A program made the position numbers and the translations under genes. Below, piece by piece: positions 26,289-33,951 of a stretch of DNA of 64,000 nucleotides. The DNA is from JAAYRG01 sp964643255 (GTDB taxonomy: Bacteria; Bacillota; Clostridia; Lachnospirales; Lachnospiraceae). The stretch lies in contig CAZXSM010000001.1 of NCBI GenBank assembly GCA_964643255.1, positions 14,055 to 78,054 of the forward strand. Reading direction: 5' to 3'. The notes beneath the pieces were generated by a model. That model was not told where the DNA came from. It ran no database searches and saw nothing but the letters and a program-made list of their open reading frames with translations. Position 1 is the first letter of the stretch; each line of letters starts with the position of its first letter.

Positions 26289-26968
26289 CTAATTCCCTCC
26301 ATATAATTGTTCGAAGGTTTCGTAGTGGTCTGGTGTATAAAATATTAGACCATCATTTGAATAGACTATTCGTTCGGAGCCTCGGTAGCCACCTTGATAA
26401 TTAATATCACATTCAAAGAAGTGTCGGCCATCTTTGCTAGGTAAGAGACCTTCTCTGTTACCAAATTTGTCTCCGCCTATACTTTTTTCGTCAGTTACAT
26501 CCCATAAGTTACCTGCACTTGAATCCCATCCTAAATCTCTAGCTTCACTTTTACTAATGTAATTGTCAGGTAATTTATCGTATGTATATATATATAAGGC
26601 TACATCTTCTTTACTAGTGTAGTGGCCATCCTCTACTATCGTTTTTGTGTCTTCCTTTTTTGTGTCTTCTGTTTTTGTGTCTTCTGTNNNNNNNNNNNNN
26701 NNNNNNNNNNNNNNNNNNNNNNNNNNNNNNNNNNNNNNNNNNNNNNNNNNNNNNNNNNNNNNNNNNNNNNNNNNNNNNNNNNNNNNNTTTTTGTGTCTTC
26801 TGTTTTTGTGTCTTCTGTATTTGTGTCTTCAAAAAGATTATTTGTTTCTAATTCAATTTCATTTATGGTAGAACAAGATATAAATGAAAAACTTATTATA
26901 AATATTAGAAATATATTTATTAAGCTTTTTAAGTTTTTAAGCTTAAGTAAGTCTTTTTTATCTTTCAA
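26289..26968 (-). CDS. Lipoprotein barnase (guanyl-type RNase) with repeat linker, interrupted by assembly gap
   Basis: The gene starts at a TTG (26968) after AAAAGGAGAATTTAA. Residues 1-32 are a basic N-terminus, a hydrophobic stretch and the lipobox-like FISC, so surface anchoring is likely. Then come TEDTK repeats, the 100-N gap, more repeats, and a 117-residue barnase domain (26289-26642). It keeps every catalytic residue of Bacillus barnase: Lys27 in DNYISKSEA, Arg59 in GNREG, Glu73 in FFECDIN, Arg83 and Arg87 in GYRGSER, and His102 in PDHYETF. The N count is out of frame; the frames rejoin if the real gap length leaves remainder 2 modulo 3. I infer an intact gene and not a pseudogene. 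Confidence 0.9.
26643..26830 (-). repeat. 15-bp minisatellite encoding TEDTK, spanning an assembly gap
   Basis: Units of ACAGAAGACACAAAA (minus strand) encode Thr-Glu-Asp-Thr-Lys. Three units, one of them varied to KEDTK, remain at 26643-26687, and two and a half at 26788-26830. The 100 N between them (26688-26787) are a standard scaffold gap, so the real copy number is unknown. The repeat forms the linker between the lipid anchor and the barnase domain. It is a protein-coding tandem repeat with no spacers, so it is not a CRISPR array. Confidence 0.9.
26688..26787. other. Assembly gap, 100 N, inside the TEDTK minisatellite
   Basis: The run of exactly 100 N is a placeholder. One base is left over after residue 60 upstream and a full codon begins right after the gap, so the true length must leave remainder 2 modulo 3. 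With perfect 15-bp units it would be 14, 29, 44 and so on. Confidence 0.95.
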
Positions 26969-26998
26969 TTAAATTCTCCTTTTAACTAAGTATCCATA

Positions 26999-27089
26999 TT
27001 AGGTAATTGCGAAACTTAGATTTTTCGAATAGGAGTTAGGCATAACAACTAACTCCGACAACAATAAAATATGCTTCGTAATTACCTAA
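26999..27089. repeat. Hairpin-forming inverted repeat, copy 1 of a dispersed repeat
   Basis: Outer arms TTAGGTAATTGCGAA (26999-27013) and TTCGTAATTACCTAA (27075-27089) pair with one mismatch. Inside them GGAGTTAG (27032-27039) pairs perfectly with CTAACTCC (27049-27056). The right half (27050-27088) resembles sequences at 39055-39090 and 56831-56870. It sits between the secG terminator and the barnase gene, whose promoter would have to lie in or across it. Confidence 0.6.
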
Positions 27090-27102
27090 AGTATGCATAA
27101 TC

Positions 27103-27182
27103 AAAAAAATGGAATCGTCTTCTGCATCAATACAATAAGATTTTCTGCCTTCATTGTCTTTGATATAGAGAACAATTCCATT
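27103..27182 (-). terminator. Intrinsic terminator of secG with large loop
   Basis: On the minus strand AATGGAATTGTTCTC (27168-27182) can pair with GAAGACGATTCCATT (27108-27122) over 14 of 15 positions, counting two G-U pairs. A run of seven T follows. The loop of about 45 bases is long, so efficiency is uncertain. Confidence 0.6.
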
Positions 27183-27198
27183 ATTTTAAGATATAATC

Positions 27199-27429
27199 TT
27201 ATAACATGTTAAGTACAATAGATAAAACCATAAATGCTGCTGCTAATATACCAGTGATTTTTGGAATGGTACCTTCTATTGAATTACCTTTGTTTTTGCC
27301 CCAATATGAGTTTGTATTACTACCTGCTACTGCACTTGATAGGCCTGATTTGCCTTCCTGCATTAACACAAGTACTACTAAAGCAATACAAATTAAAATA
27401 TAAATAATAGTTACAATTGTTTTTAACAT
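27199..27429 (-). CDS. secG: Preprotein translocase subunit SecG
   Basis: A 76-residue two-helix membrane protein, the small auxiliary part of the SecYEG channel. Helix 1 spans about residues 3-23 and helix 2 about 55-75. Between them the family motif MQEGKSGLSSAVAGSNTNSYWGKNKG is recognisable (about residues 23-48). It lies 73 bp after gpmI, at the end of the glycolytic gene series, as in many Firmicutes where eno separates the two; eno is not here. A hairpin terminator follows before the barnase gene. Confidence 0.94.
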   Translation of the reverse strand: MLKTIVTIIYILICIALVVLVLMQEGKSGLSSAVAGSNTNSYWGKNKGNSIEGTIPKITGILAAAFMVLSIVLNML

Positions 27430-27502
27430 ACTAAAGTACGCCTCCTAGATTCTTCATCGATTACATGTTGATAATATTACCACACAAATGTAAAATTTTC
27501 AA

Positions 27503-29053
27503 CTAGTTTCTATTTATAAGCAAAGACTTACCTGTCATTTGTTCAGGTTTTTTCATTCCCATCATATCAAGTAAAGTTGGCACAATATCTGCCAAATTTC
27601 CACCTTCTCTTAGTGTATAATCTTTATCATAATTAACTAATATAAATGGAACAGGATTAGTTGTGTGGGCTGTAAATGGGGCTCCTGTTTCATAGTCAAC
27701 TAATTGTTCTGCATTACCATGGTCTGCACATACAAACATTTGTCCATCCACAGATAATAAAGCTTCATATGCTTTTCCAACTTGTGCATCTACTGTTTCA
27801 ATTGCTTTAACAGCCGCTTCTTCAATTCCTGTATGTCCAACCATGTCTGGATTAGCAAAGTTTACAATTATTACATCATATTTATTGGATTTAATAAATT
27901 CTACTAATTTGTCTCCTACTTCTGGAGCACTCATTTCCGGTTGTAAGTCATATGTTGCAACCTTTGGTGACTCAATCAAAACTCTATCCTCACCTTCATT
28001 TGGATCTTCTACTCCACCATTAAAGAAAAAGGTTACATGAGCATATTTCTCAGTTTCAGCTAATCTAAGTTGTTTTTTACCTTCTTTAGCTAGTATCTGT
28101 CCAAATGTTTGGTCAATACTTTCTTTTTCAAAAGCAACTAACTTGTTTTCTATCGTTTCATCATAATCACCGAAACAAACAAATGTTAGAGGTATTCGTT
28201 TATTATTAGGTCTTTCAAAATGTTCAAATTCATCATCACAAAAAGCCCTAGTAATTTGTCTTGCTCTATCTGGCCTAAAGTTAAAGAAAATAACTGAATC
28301 CTTATCACTTACCTTTGCTACAGCTTTTTCATTTTCAGTAACAACTGTTGGAATTACAAATTCATCATAAACTTCCTCTTTATATGAATCCCTTATAGCT
28401 GAAACACCATCAGGTGCAGTATTACCCTCACCATAAACTATTGCTCTATATGCCTTCTCTACTCTATCCCATCTATTATCACGGTCCATTGCATAATAAC
28501 GACCTGTAACCGAAGCAACTTTGCCAAGGCCAATTTCATCCATTTTATCAACTAATTCTTGCATAAAATCTACTCCAGAATTAGGGGCAGTATCTCTACC
28601 ATCTAAAAATGCATGTACATAAACTTTTTCTAGATTTTGTCTTTTAGCTAGTTCTAACAAGGCATATAAATGGGTATTATGACTATGAACACCACCATCA
28701 GATAATAAACCAAATAAATGTAGCTTGCTATTGTTCTTTTTACAGTTTTCTATGGCAGCTAATAAAGCTTGGTTTTCAAAAAAGTCTCCATCAGTAATTT
28801 CTTTACTGATTCTCGTTAGTTCTTGATATACAATTCGTCCAGCACCAATATTTAAATGTCCCACTTCCGAATTGCCCATCTGACCTTCTGGCAATCCTAC
28901 TGACAATCCACTGGCTTCACCACTAACGTAAGGATACTCTTTCATTAGCTTATCTATTTTAGGTGTGTTTGCTTTAGCTATTGCATTGCCTTCTTTCTTA
29001 TCATTAAGTCCAAAGCCATCTAATATCATTAAAACAGTTGTTTTCTCATTCAT
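27503..29053 (-). CDS. gpmI: 2,3-bisphosphoglycerate-independent phosphoglycerate mutase
   Basis: It interconverts 3- and 2-phosphoglycerate with two Mn ions and a phosphoserine. The 516 residues include MILDGFGLND (8-17) with the metal-binding Asp, the Ser nucleophile in GQMGNSEVGHLNIGAGR (near 57-73), HAFLDGRDTAP (near 146) and the distal metal site CADHGNAEQL. The Mn requirement makes such enzymes pH-sensitive in sporulating Firmicutes, which is known for B. subtilis and not shown here. It follows tpiA by 126 bp in the gap-pgk-tpiA-gpmI series. The ATG has AAAGGAGTTCACTAA before it. Confidence 0.97.
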   Translation of the reverse strand: MNEKTTVLMILDGFGLNDKKEGNAIAKANTPKIDKLMKEYPYVSGEASGLSVGLPEGQMGNSEVGHLNIGAGRIVYQELTRISKEITDGDFFENQALLAAIENCKKNNSKLHLFGLLSDGGVHSHNTHLYALLELAKRQNLEKVYVHAFLDGRDTAPNSGVDFMQELVDKMDEIGLGKVASVTGRYYAMDRDNRWDRVEKAYRAIVYGEGNTAPDGVSAIRDSYKEEVYDEFVIPTVVTENEKAVAKVSDKDSVIFFNFRPDRARQITRAFCDDEFEHFERPNNKRIPLTFVCFGDYDETIENKLVAFEKESIDQTFGQILAKEGKKQLRLAETEKYAHVTFFFNGGVEDPNEGEDRVLIESPKVATYDLQPEMSAPEVGDKLVEFIKSNKYDVIIVNFANPDMVGHTGIEEAAVKAIETVDAQVGKAYEALLSVDGQMFVCADHGNAEQLVDYETGAPFTAHTTNPVPFILVNYDKDYTLREGGNLADIVPTLLDMMGMKKPEQMTGKSLLINRN

Positions 29054-29179
29054 TTAGTGAACTCCTTTTCATAATTAACATTAAGCCGATTTATCGACAA
29101 AACCTTAGATATAGTTCTGAGCCATATCCAAGGTGAAAAACAAAAAATAAAACAAATATATATTTATAACTAATTAATA

Positions 29180-29926
29180 TTATTTGTAATTTACAATGTT
29201 ACCAAAGTCTGCTTTAAGACTAGCTCCACCAACTAATCCACCATCAATATTTTCTTGAGAAAATAATTCTGATGCATTAGAACCATTTACACTTCCACCA
29301 TATTGAATACGAATAGCATCTGCAGTTTCTTGATCATAAACTTCTGCAACACATTCGCGAATTGCCTTACACACTTCTTCTGCTTGGTCTGAGCTAGCTA
29401 CTTTACCAGTACCAATAGCCCATATAGGCTCATATGCAATTACAGCTGTCTTAGCTTGGTCTGAGGAAACATTTTGTAAAGCAATCTTAACTTGTGTACG
29501 TACAAAGTCAATTGTAACACCTTGTTCTCTTTGTGCTAATGTTTCTCCACAACAAATAATTGGTGTTAAATTATGCTCAAATGCTTTTAAAACTTTTTTG
29601 TTTACATCTTCATTAGATTCGTTAAAGTATTCTCTTCTTTCAGAGTGTCCTAATATAACATACTCAACACCAAGGTCTGTTAGCATGTTTGGTGCAATTT
29701 CTCCAGTATATGCTCCACTTTCTTCATAGAACATGTTTTGAGCACCTATTTTTATGTTAGTATCTTTAACTAAGTCTAAAGCAGTTGGAATAGCTACATA
29801 AGGTACGCAAAATACAACGTCAACATCCTTTTGGTCAACTAATGGAATTAATTCATTAATTAAATCAGTAGCCTCGCTAGGCGTTTTATTCATTTTCCAA
29901 TTTCCTGCAACTATTTTTCTTCTCAT
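29180..29926 (-). CDS. tpiA: Triosephosphate isomerase
   Basis: It interconverts dihydroxyacetone phosphate and glyceraldehyde-3-phosphate. The 248 residues show the N-terminal AGNWKMNKT with the catalytic Lys, the catalytic His in VILGHSERR (near residue 95), the catalytic Glu in AYEPIWAIGTGK (near 165-176) and the phosphate-binding GGSVNGSNA. It lies 27 bp after pgk in the glycolytic operon. AAAAAGGAGTTTATA precedes the ATG. Confidence 0.97.
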   Translation of the reverse strand: MRRKIVAGNWKMNKTPSEATDLINELIPLVDQKDVDVVFCVPYVAIPTALDLVKDTNIKIGAQNMFYEESGAYTGEIAPNMLTDLGVEYVILGHSERREYFNESNEDVNKKVLKAFEHNLTPIICCGETLAQREQGVTIDFVRTQVKIALQNVSSDQAKTAVIAYEPIWAIGTGKVASSDQAEEVCKAIRECVAEVYDQETADAIRIQYGGSVNGSNASELFSQENIDGGLVGGASLKADFGNIVNYK

Positions 29927-29953
29927 TATAAACTCCTTTTTAATTTGTAATAT

Positions 29954-31147
29954 TTACTTATCGTCAGCTGCTACTATACCTGGTAATTCTTTGCCTTCTA
30001 AGAATTCTAAAGATGCACCGCCACCAGTTGAAATATGAGTCATCTTATCACCATATCCCAATATATTAACAGCTGCTGCAGAATCTCCACCACCAATGAT
30101 AGTAGTTCCTCCAATTTCTGCTAAAACTTTTGCGATTGAATTAGTACCTTTTGCAAAGTTTTCCATTTCAAACACGCCCATTGGTCCATTCCATACAACT
30201 GTCTTAGCATCTTGTAAAGCATCAGCAAATAATTCAGCTGTTTTTTCACCAATATCTAAACCTTGCCATCCCTTTTCAATTTCTCCACGACCTACTGTTT
30301 TAAAGTCTGCATCATTTGAGAAATCATTAGCAATTACTGTATCTATTGGAATTAATAAGTTAACACCTTTTTCTTCTGCTTTCTTAAGCATTTCGCCAGC
30401 GTAATCAACATATTCTTCTTCTAGTAATGAATCCCCTACTTCTTCACCTAGGGATTTCATAAATGTATAGGCCATACCGCCACCTATAATTAAAGTATCT
30501 ACTTTATCAAGTAAATTATTAATTACTGATATCTTACTTGACACTTTGGATCCGCCTAAGATAGCAACAAATGGCCTCTCAGGATCATTTACAGCATTAC
30601 CTAAGAAGTCGATTTCTTTTTTCATTAAATATCCTACTACATTAGTATCAACAAAATCTGTAACACCAACGTTAGAGCAATGTGATCTATGAGCTGTTCC
30701 AAATGCATCATTTACAAAAATATCACATAAAGAAGCAAGGTCTTTACTAAATGCCTCTTCATTATTAGTTTCTTCGCTGCGATATCTAGTGTTTTCTAAT
30801 AAAACTAGGTCTCCTTCTTCCATTTCGGAAACTGCTTTTTTAGCATTTTCTCCAACTACATTATCATCTGCTGCAAATACTACTGTTTGTCCTAAAAGTT
30901 CACTTAGTCTTTCTGCAACTGGTTTAAGAGACATTTCTGGAACTGGCTCACCTTTTGGTTTGCCAAGATGTGAGCAAAGAATAACTTTGCCTCCATCATT
31001 AATTAGTTTCTTTATAGTTGGAAGAGCTTGAACTATACGGTTTTCATCTGTAATCTTTCCATCTTGAAGTGGTACATTAAAGTCACAACGGACTAAAACT
31101 TTTTTGCCTTTTACATTGATATCATCAACAGTCTTTTTATTTAGCAT
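29954..31147 (-). CDS. pgk: Phosphoglycerate kinase
   Basis: It makes ATP from 1,3-bisphosphoglycerate. The 397 residues match the monomeric bacterial enzyme: VRCDFNVPLQ near 19-28 binds the substrate, SHLGKPKG near 59-66, NDAFGTAHRSH near 147, and the C-terminal nucleotide loop GGGDSAAAV near 350. It follows gap by 162 bp, with a stem-loop between them that may lower expression relative to gap. tpiA follows 27 bp downstream. AAAGGATGAAGTT precedes the ATG. Confidence 0.97.
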   Translation of the reverse strand: MLNKKTVDDINVKGKKVLVRCDFNVPLQDGKITDENRIVQALPTIKKLINDGGKVILCSHLGKPKGEPVPEMSLKPVAERLSELLGQTVVFAADDNVVGENAKKAVSEMEEGDLVLLENTRYRSEETNNEEAFSKDLASLCDIFVNDAFGTAHRSHCSNVGVTDFVDTNVVGYLMKKEIDFLGNAVNDPERPFVAILGGSKVSSKISVINNLLDKVDTLIIGGGMAYTFMKSLGEEVGDSLLEEEYVDYAGEMLKKAEEKGVNLLIPIDTVIANDFSNDADFKTVGRGEIEKGWQGLDIGEKTAELFADALQDAKTVVWNGPMGVFEMENFAKGTNSIAKVLAEIGGTTIIGGGDSAAAVNILGYGDKMTHISTGGGASLEFLEGKELPGIVAADDK

Positions 31148-31200
31148 AACTTCATCCTTTCATATATAAATTAGATTTAATAATTTAATCATTAAAATAA

Positions 31201-31265
31201 GTCCGGTTTTAATTAGTTAGGAAGGTACGGTAAAGTTCCTCCTCTAATGTTGACTAAAACCGGAC
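31201..31265 (-). terminator. Stem-loop between gap and pgk, attenuator or mRNA-processing hairpin
   Basis: A perfect 11-bp stem, GTCCGGTTTTA (31201-31211) with TAAAACCGGAC (31255-31265), closes a 43-base loop. On the minus strand TTATTTTAATG follows. It sits 45 bp past the gap stop inside the operon, so partial termination or 3'-end protection of the gap message is likely. Confidence 0.65.
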
Positions 31266-31309
31266 CCATTCTTGGATCTATTAGATAATTATAACTATAC
31301 TTTATGCTA

Positions 31310-32323
31310 TTATGCTAATTCTGCAATATGTTTAATAGTTTTAACCATTTGAGCTGTGTATGAATATTCATTATCATACCATGCTACTATTTTAACTAAT
31401 GTTTTTCCATCTTCTAAGTCCATAACTGCAGTTTGTGTTGCATCAAATAATGAACCATATTCCATACCAATAATGTCAGCGGATACGAGTTCATCCTCTG
31501 TATATCCAAATGAACTATTAGTAGCTTCTTTCATATATGCATTAACTTCATCTGCAGTAACAGATTTGTTACATACAGCTGTTAAGATAGTAGAAGAACC
31601 TGTTGCAACCGGAACTCTTTGAGCTGCTCCGTCAAGCTTGCCGTTTAACTCTGGAATTACAAGTCCAACAGCTTTTGCAGCACCTGTTGTGTTAGGAATA
31701 ATACTAACAGCAGCAGCACGTGCTCTTCTTAAATCACCTTTTGGGTGAGGTCCATCTAGAGTCATTTGATCTCCAGTGTAAGCATGGATTGTCATCATGT
31801 ATCCTTGATCAATTTCAGCAAGTTTGTTAAGATTATCTGCCATTGGTGCTAAGCAGTTAGTTGTACAAGAAGCTGCTGAAACAATTTTATCATCTGCTTT
31901 TAAAATGTCTTCGTTTGTACCATATACTATTGTAGGAACATTATCTCCAGCTGGAGCAGAGATAACAACTTTCTTTGCACCTGCATCTAGATGAGCTTGT
32001 GCTTTTTCTTTACTTGTGTAGAATCCTGTACACTCAAGAACAACATCTACTTCATGTTTTGCCCATGGTAAATTTTTTGCATCTGCTTCTGAATAAATAA
32101 CAATTTCTTTACCATCAACTACGATAGATGATTCTTTAACTTCAACTTTATCAAATAATTCATATTTACCTTGAGTTGAGTCATACTTTAATAGATGTGC
32201 AAGCATCTTAGGATCTGTAAGATCGTTAATTGCCACTATTTCATAACCTTCTGTTCCAAACATTTGTCTGAATGCAAGACGTCCAATACGTCCAAAACCA
32301 TTAATTGCAACTTTTACTGCCAT
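31310..32323 (-). CDS. gap: Glyceraldehyde-3-phosphate dehydrogenase
   Basis: An NAD-dependent glycolytic dehydrogenase that forms 1,3-bisphosphoglycerate. The 337 residues show NGFGRIGRL (8-16), the NAD-favouring Asp in AINDLTDP, the catalytic Cys153 in SAASCTTNCLAP, and the C-terminal VAWYDNEYSYTAQMV. AGGAGGAATAAAAAT precedes the ATG. It leads the glycolytic series gap-pgk-tpiA-gpmI. A strong promoter and an inverted repeat over its start site lie about 130 bp upstream, but the usual repressor gene cggR does not precede it. Confidence 0.97.
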   Translation of the reverse strand: MAVKVAINGFGRIGRLAFRQMFGTEGYEIVAINDLTDPKMLAHLLKYDSTQGKYELFDKVEVKESSIVVDGKEIVIYSEADAKNLPWAKHEVDVVLECTGFYTSKEKAQAHLDAGAKKVVISAPAGDNVPTIVYGTNEDILKADDKIVSAASCTTNCLAPMADNLNKLAEIDQGYMMTIHAYTGDQMTLDGPHPKGDLRRARAAAVSIIPNTTGAAKAVGLVIPELNGKLDGAAQRVPVATGSSTILTAVCNKSVTADEVNAYMKEATNSSFGYTEDELVSADIIGMEYGSLFDATQTAVMDLEDGKTLVKIVAWYDNEYSYTAQMVKTIKHIAELA

Positions 32324-32433
32324 ATTTTTATTCCTCCTGTAATTAAAAATATAAAACTATAGTTTACTATACTTTATAAAATTGATGAGACTTTATATAA
32401 TAAATTCTCATTCAATCTTATATGCTTTAATAG

Positions 32434-32455
32434 GCTTGACATTTTTTTCTCAAGC
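32434..32455. promoter_or_regulatory. Operator-like inverted repeat at the gap start site
   Basis: GCTTGA (32434-32439) and TCAAGC (32450-32455) are separated by 10 bases. The repeat starts about 2 bases downstream of the predicted gap transcription start, where a bound repressor would block initiation or early elongation. It could also fold as a 5'-end hairpin in the message. Confidence 0.4.
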
Positions 32456-32463
32456 TCCTTATA

Positions 32464-32492
32464 ATTTTACCGTTAATTAAGCAAAATATCAA
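32464..32492 (-). promoter_or_regulatory. Promoter of the gap-pgk-tpiA-gpmI genes
   Basis: On the minus strand TTGATA (32487-32492) and TAAAAT (32464-32469) are 17 bp apart. The predicted start is near 32457, giving a leader of about 130 bases before the gap ATG. Confidence 0.65.
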
Positions 32493-32584
32493 GTACTATT
32501 TATTACTTCCCTAGATAAAATAATAAAATATCTGTAAAGCCTTTGTAAATTAACTACTTTATCAAATATATTTAAGTAAGCATA

Positions 32585-32635
32585 AAAAACTATCATTATA
32601 AAATAAGATAATTTATTTCATAATGATAGTTTTTT
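32585..32635 (-). terminator. Intrinsic terminator of spo0A
   Basis: A 15-bp perfect stem, AAAAACTATCATTAT paired with ATAATGATAGTTTTT, has a loop of about 20 bases. On the minus strand the T run TTTTTT is followed by ATGC. It lies 36 bp past the spo0A stop. Confidence 0.85.
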
Positions 32636-32670
32636 ATATGTTCTAATTGATATATTTTTATGTTTTCTGT

Positions 32671-33474
32671 CTAGACCTTTTGTTTGTATTCTAATCTTAT
32701 TTTATCCGCAATCAATGCAACAAATTCTGAATTTGTTGGTTTTCCTTTTCCATTGTTTACCGTATATCCAAACAATTCATCAATAGTGTCCATTTTCCCC
32801 CTACTCCATGCGACTTCTATAGCATGACGAATTGCCCTTTCTACACGGCTTGGTGTTGTTTTATGCCTTTTTGCTATAGCTGGATATAAAACTTTGGTGA
32901 TTGAATTTAACATATCTGGATCGTTCACGCACATCATTATTGCATCTCGCAAATATTGATAGCCTTTAATATGTGCTGGTACACCTATTTCATGAATAAT
33001 ATTTGTTACATCTGTTTCTAAATGTCTTTTTATGTAATCTTCCCTATTTTCAAAAGCTGTAACTTGATAGCTGTTATCTACTAGTTTGTTATGTGCTACA
33101 TTATTTACTTGTTTTACTCTAGTTAAAATAGTATCATTATCAAATGGTTTTAGAATATAGTAACTAGCACCTAAGGTAAAAGCCTGTTCCGCTATTGATT
33201 CCTTACCAATAGCAGTTATAACTATGAAGGATGGCGACTTAGCAATAGTTTTATCTTTTTTTATTCTTTCCATAACACCTAGACCATCTAGTTTAGGCAT
33301 AATTAAATCAAGCAAAACTACATCAGGCTTATTTTCCTTGATTACTTTAACAGCATCTATGCCATTGTCAGCTACCCCTACTACCTCAAGTTCCATGTCA
33401 TCTCTCAGTATTTCTTCTAGTAAATCCACCATTCTTTCGTTATCATCTGCTATAACAACTTTAGTATTACTCAC
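32671..33474 (-). CDS. spo0A: Master sporulation response regulator Spo0A
   Basis: A DNA-binding response regulator that triggers endospore formation. Residues 1-125 form the receiver domain, with acidic Asp10/Asp11, phospho-acceptor Asp56 in VLLDLIMP and the conserved Lys in YILKPFD. The C-terminal effector domain (about 150-267) has the recognition-helix stretch TPSRVERAIRHAIEVAWSRG near residues 214-233, diagnostic for Spo0A. The start is a GTG after GGGAGGATTAGAAC; no ATG fits. It lies downstream of spoIVB, the conserved spore-former order. No kinase or phosphorelay gene is in the window, as is usual in Clostridia. Confidence 0.98.
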   Translation of the reverse strand: MSNTKVVIADDNERMVDLLEEILRDDMELEVVGVADNGIDAVKVIKENKPDVVLLDLIMPKLDGLGVMERIKKDKTIAKSPSFIVITAIGKESIAEQAFTLGASYYILKPFDNDTILTRVKQVNNVAHNKLVDNSYQVTAFENREDYIKRHLETDVTNIIHEIGVPAHIKGYQYLRDAIMMCVNDPDMLNSITKVLYPAIAKRHKTTPSRVERAIRHAIEVAWSRGKMDTIDELFGYTVNNGKGKPTNSEFVALIADKIRLEYKQKV

Positions 33475-33951
33475 GTTCTAATCCTCCCTCAATTATGACA
33501 AGTCAAAACTCACTTAAAACAAAATCAATATTTTCTGAAAAGTCAAAATATTTATCTTATAAGTTAAATCAATATATTTCTTATATTAATTTAAAAACTT
33601 TAGTTTTGATATAATATATGCTTTAAAAGCATAATAAATTCTAAAATTTGTTGTTATTTGACATTTTTAAAATAATTTATTGTGTTTTAATGAATTATGT
33701 TACAAAAAGTTCTACGTTTTAAACATTTACATGGATAAAACTTCCATATTCAAATTATATATAAGACTTTGCATAATTGCAATGAATATTTATCGCATTT
33801 TCCGACATCATCTTTTTTATATATATTTTTTCTGTCATTTAAAAACATAATTCGAAGTTGTTCTATAAATATATGTATATAAATCCATTTGTTATTTTAG
33901 ATACTTTTTTCAAACCTTTTGTTTGTTAAATGGATTTATAGTCGTTTCACA
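33475..33951 (-). other. Region between spoIVB and spo0A (477 bp)
   Basis: It holds the stem-loop after spoIVB (33878-33940) and a near-perfect palindrome TATGCTTTAAAAGCATA (33617-33633). No gene is visible. I searched for sigma-H promoter elements and 0A boxes (TGTCGAA). Only a one-mismatch box, TCCGACA near 33800, was found, which is not enough to call. Confidence 0.5.
33878..33940 (-). terminator. Stem-loop after spoIVB
   Basis: A perfect 13-bp stem, TATAAATCCATTT (33878-33890) with AAATGGATTTATA (33928-33940), begins 12 bp past the spoIVB stop. No T run follows on the minus strand, so it may be a weak terminator or a stability element. Confidence 0.45.

Larger units (their letters stand above)
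32324..32670 (-). other. Region between spo0A and gap (347 bp)
   Basis: It contains the spo0A terminator (32585-32635), the gap promoter (32464-32492), an operator-like inverted repeat (32434-32455) and a leader of about 130 bases with a weak stem (ATTGATGAGA with TCTCATTCAAT, about 32380-32416). No coding sequence is visible, and there is no cggR-like gene. Confidence 0.7.

Noticed and set aside
26643..26830. CRISPR-like short tandem repeats
   Set aside because: The 15-bp units follow each other without spacers, stay in one reading frame and encode TEDTK, so this is a coding minisatellite.
27040..27183. Open frame of about 47 codons on the minus strand between secG and the barnase gene
   Set aside because: It has no start codon at its beginning and no ribosome site, and runs through the secG terminator stem and the inverted repeat; chance opening in a structured intergenic region is more likely.
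33617..33633. Palindrome TATGCTTTAAAAGCATA upstream of spo0A as a regulator site
   Set aside because: It is a near-perfect palindrome but A/T-rich, single, and not close to a recognisable promoter; kept only as a note in the intergenic entry.
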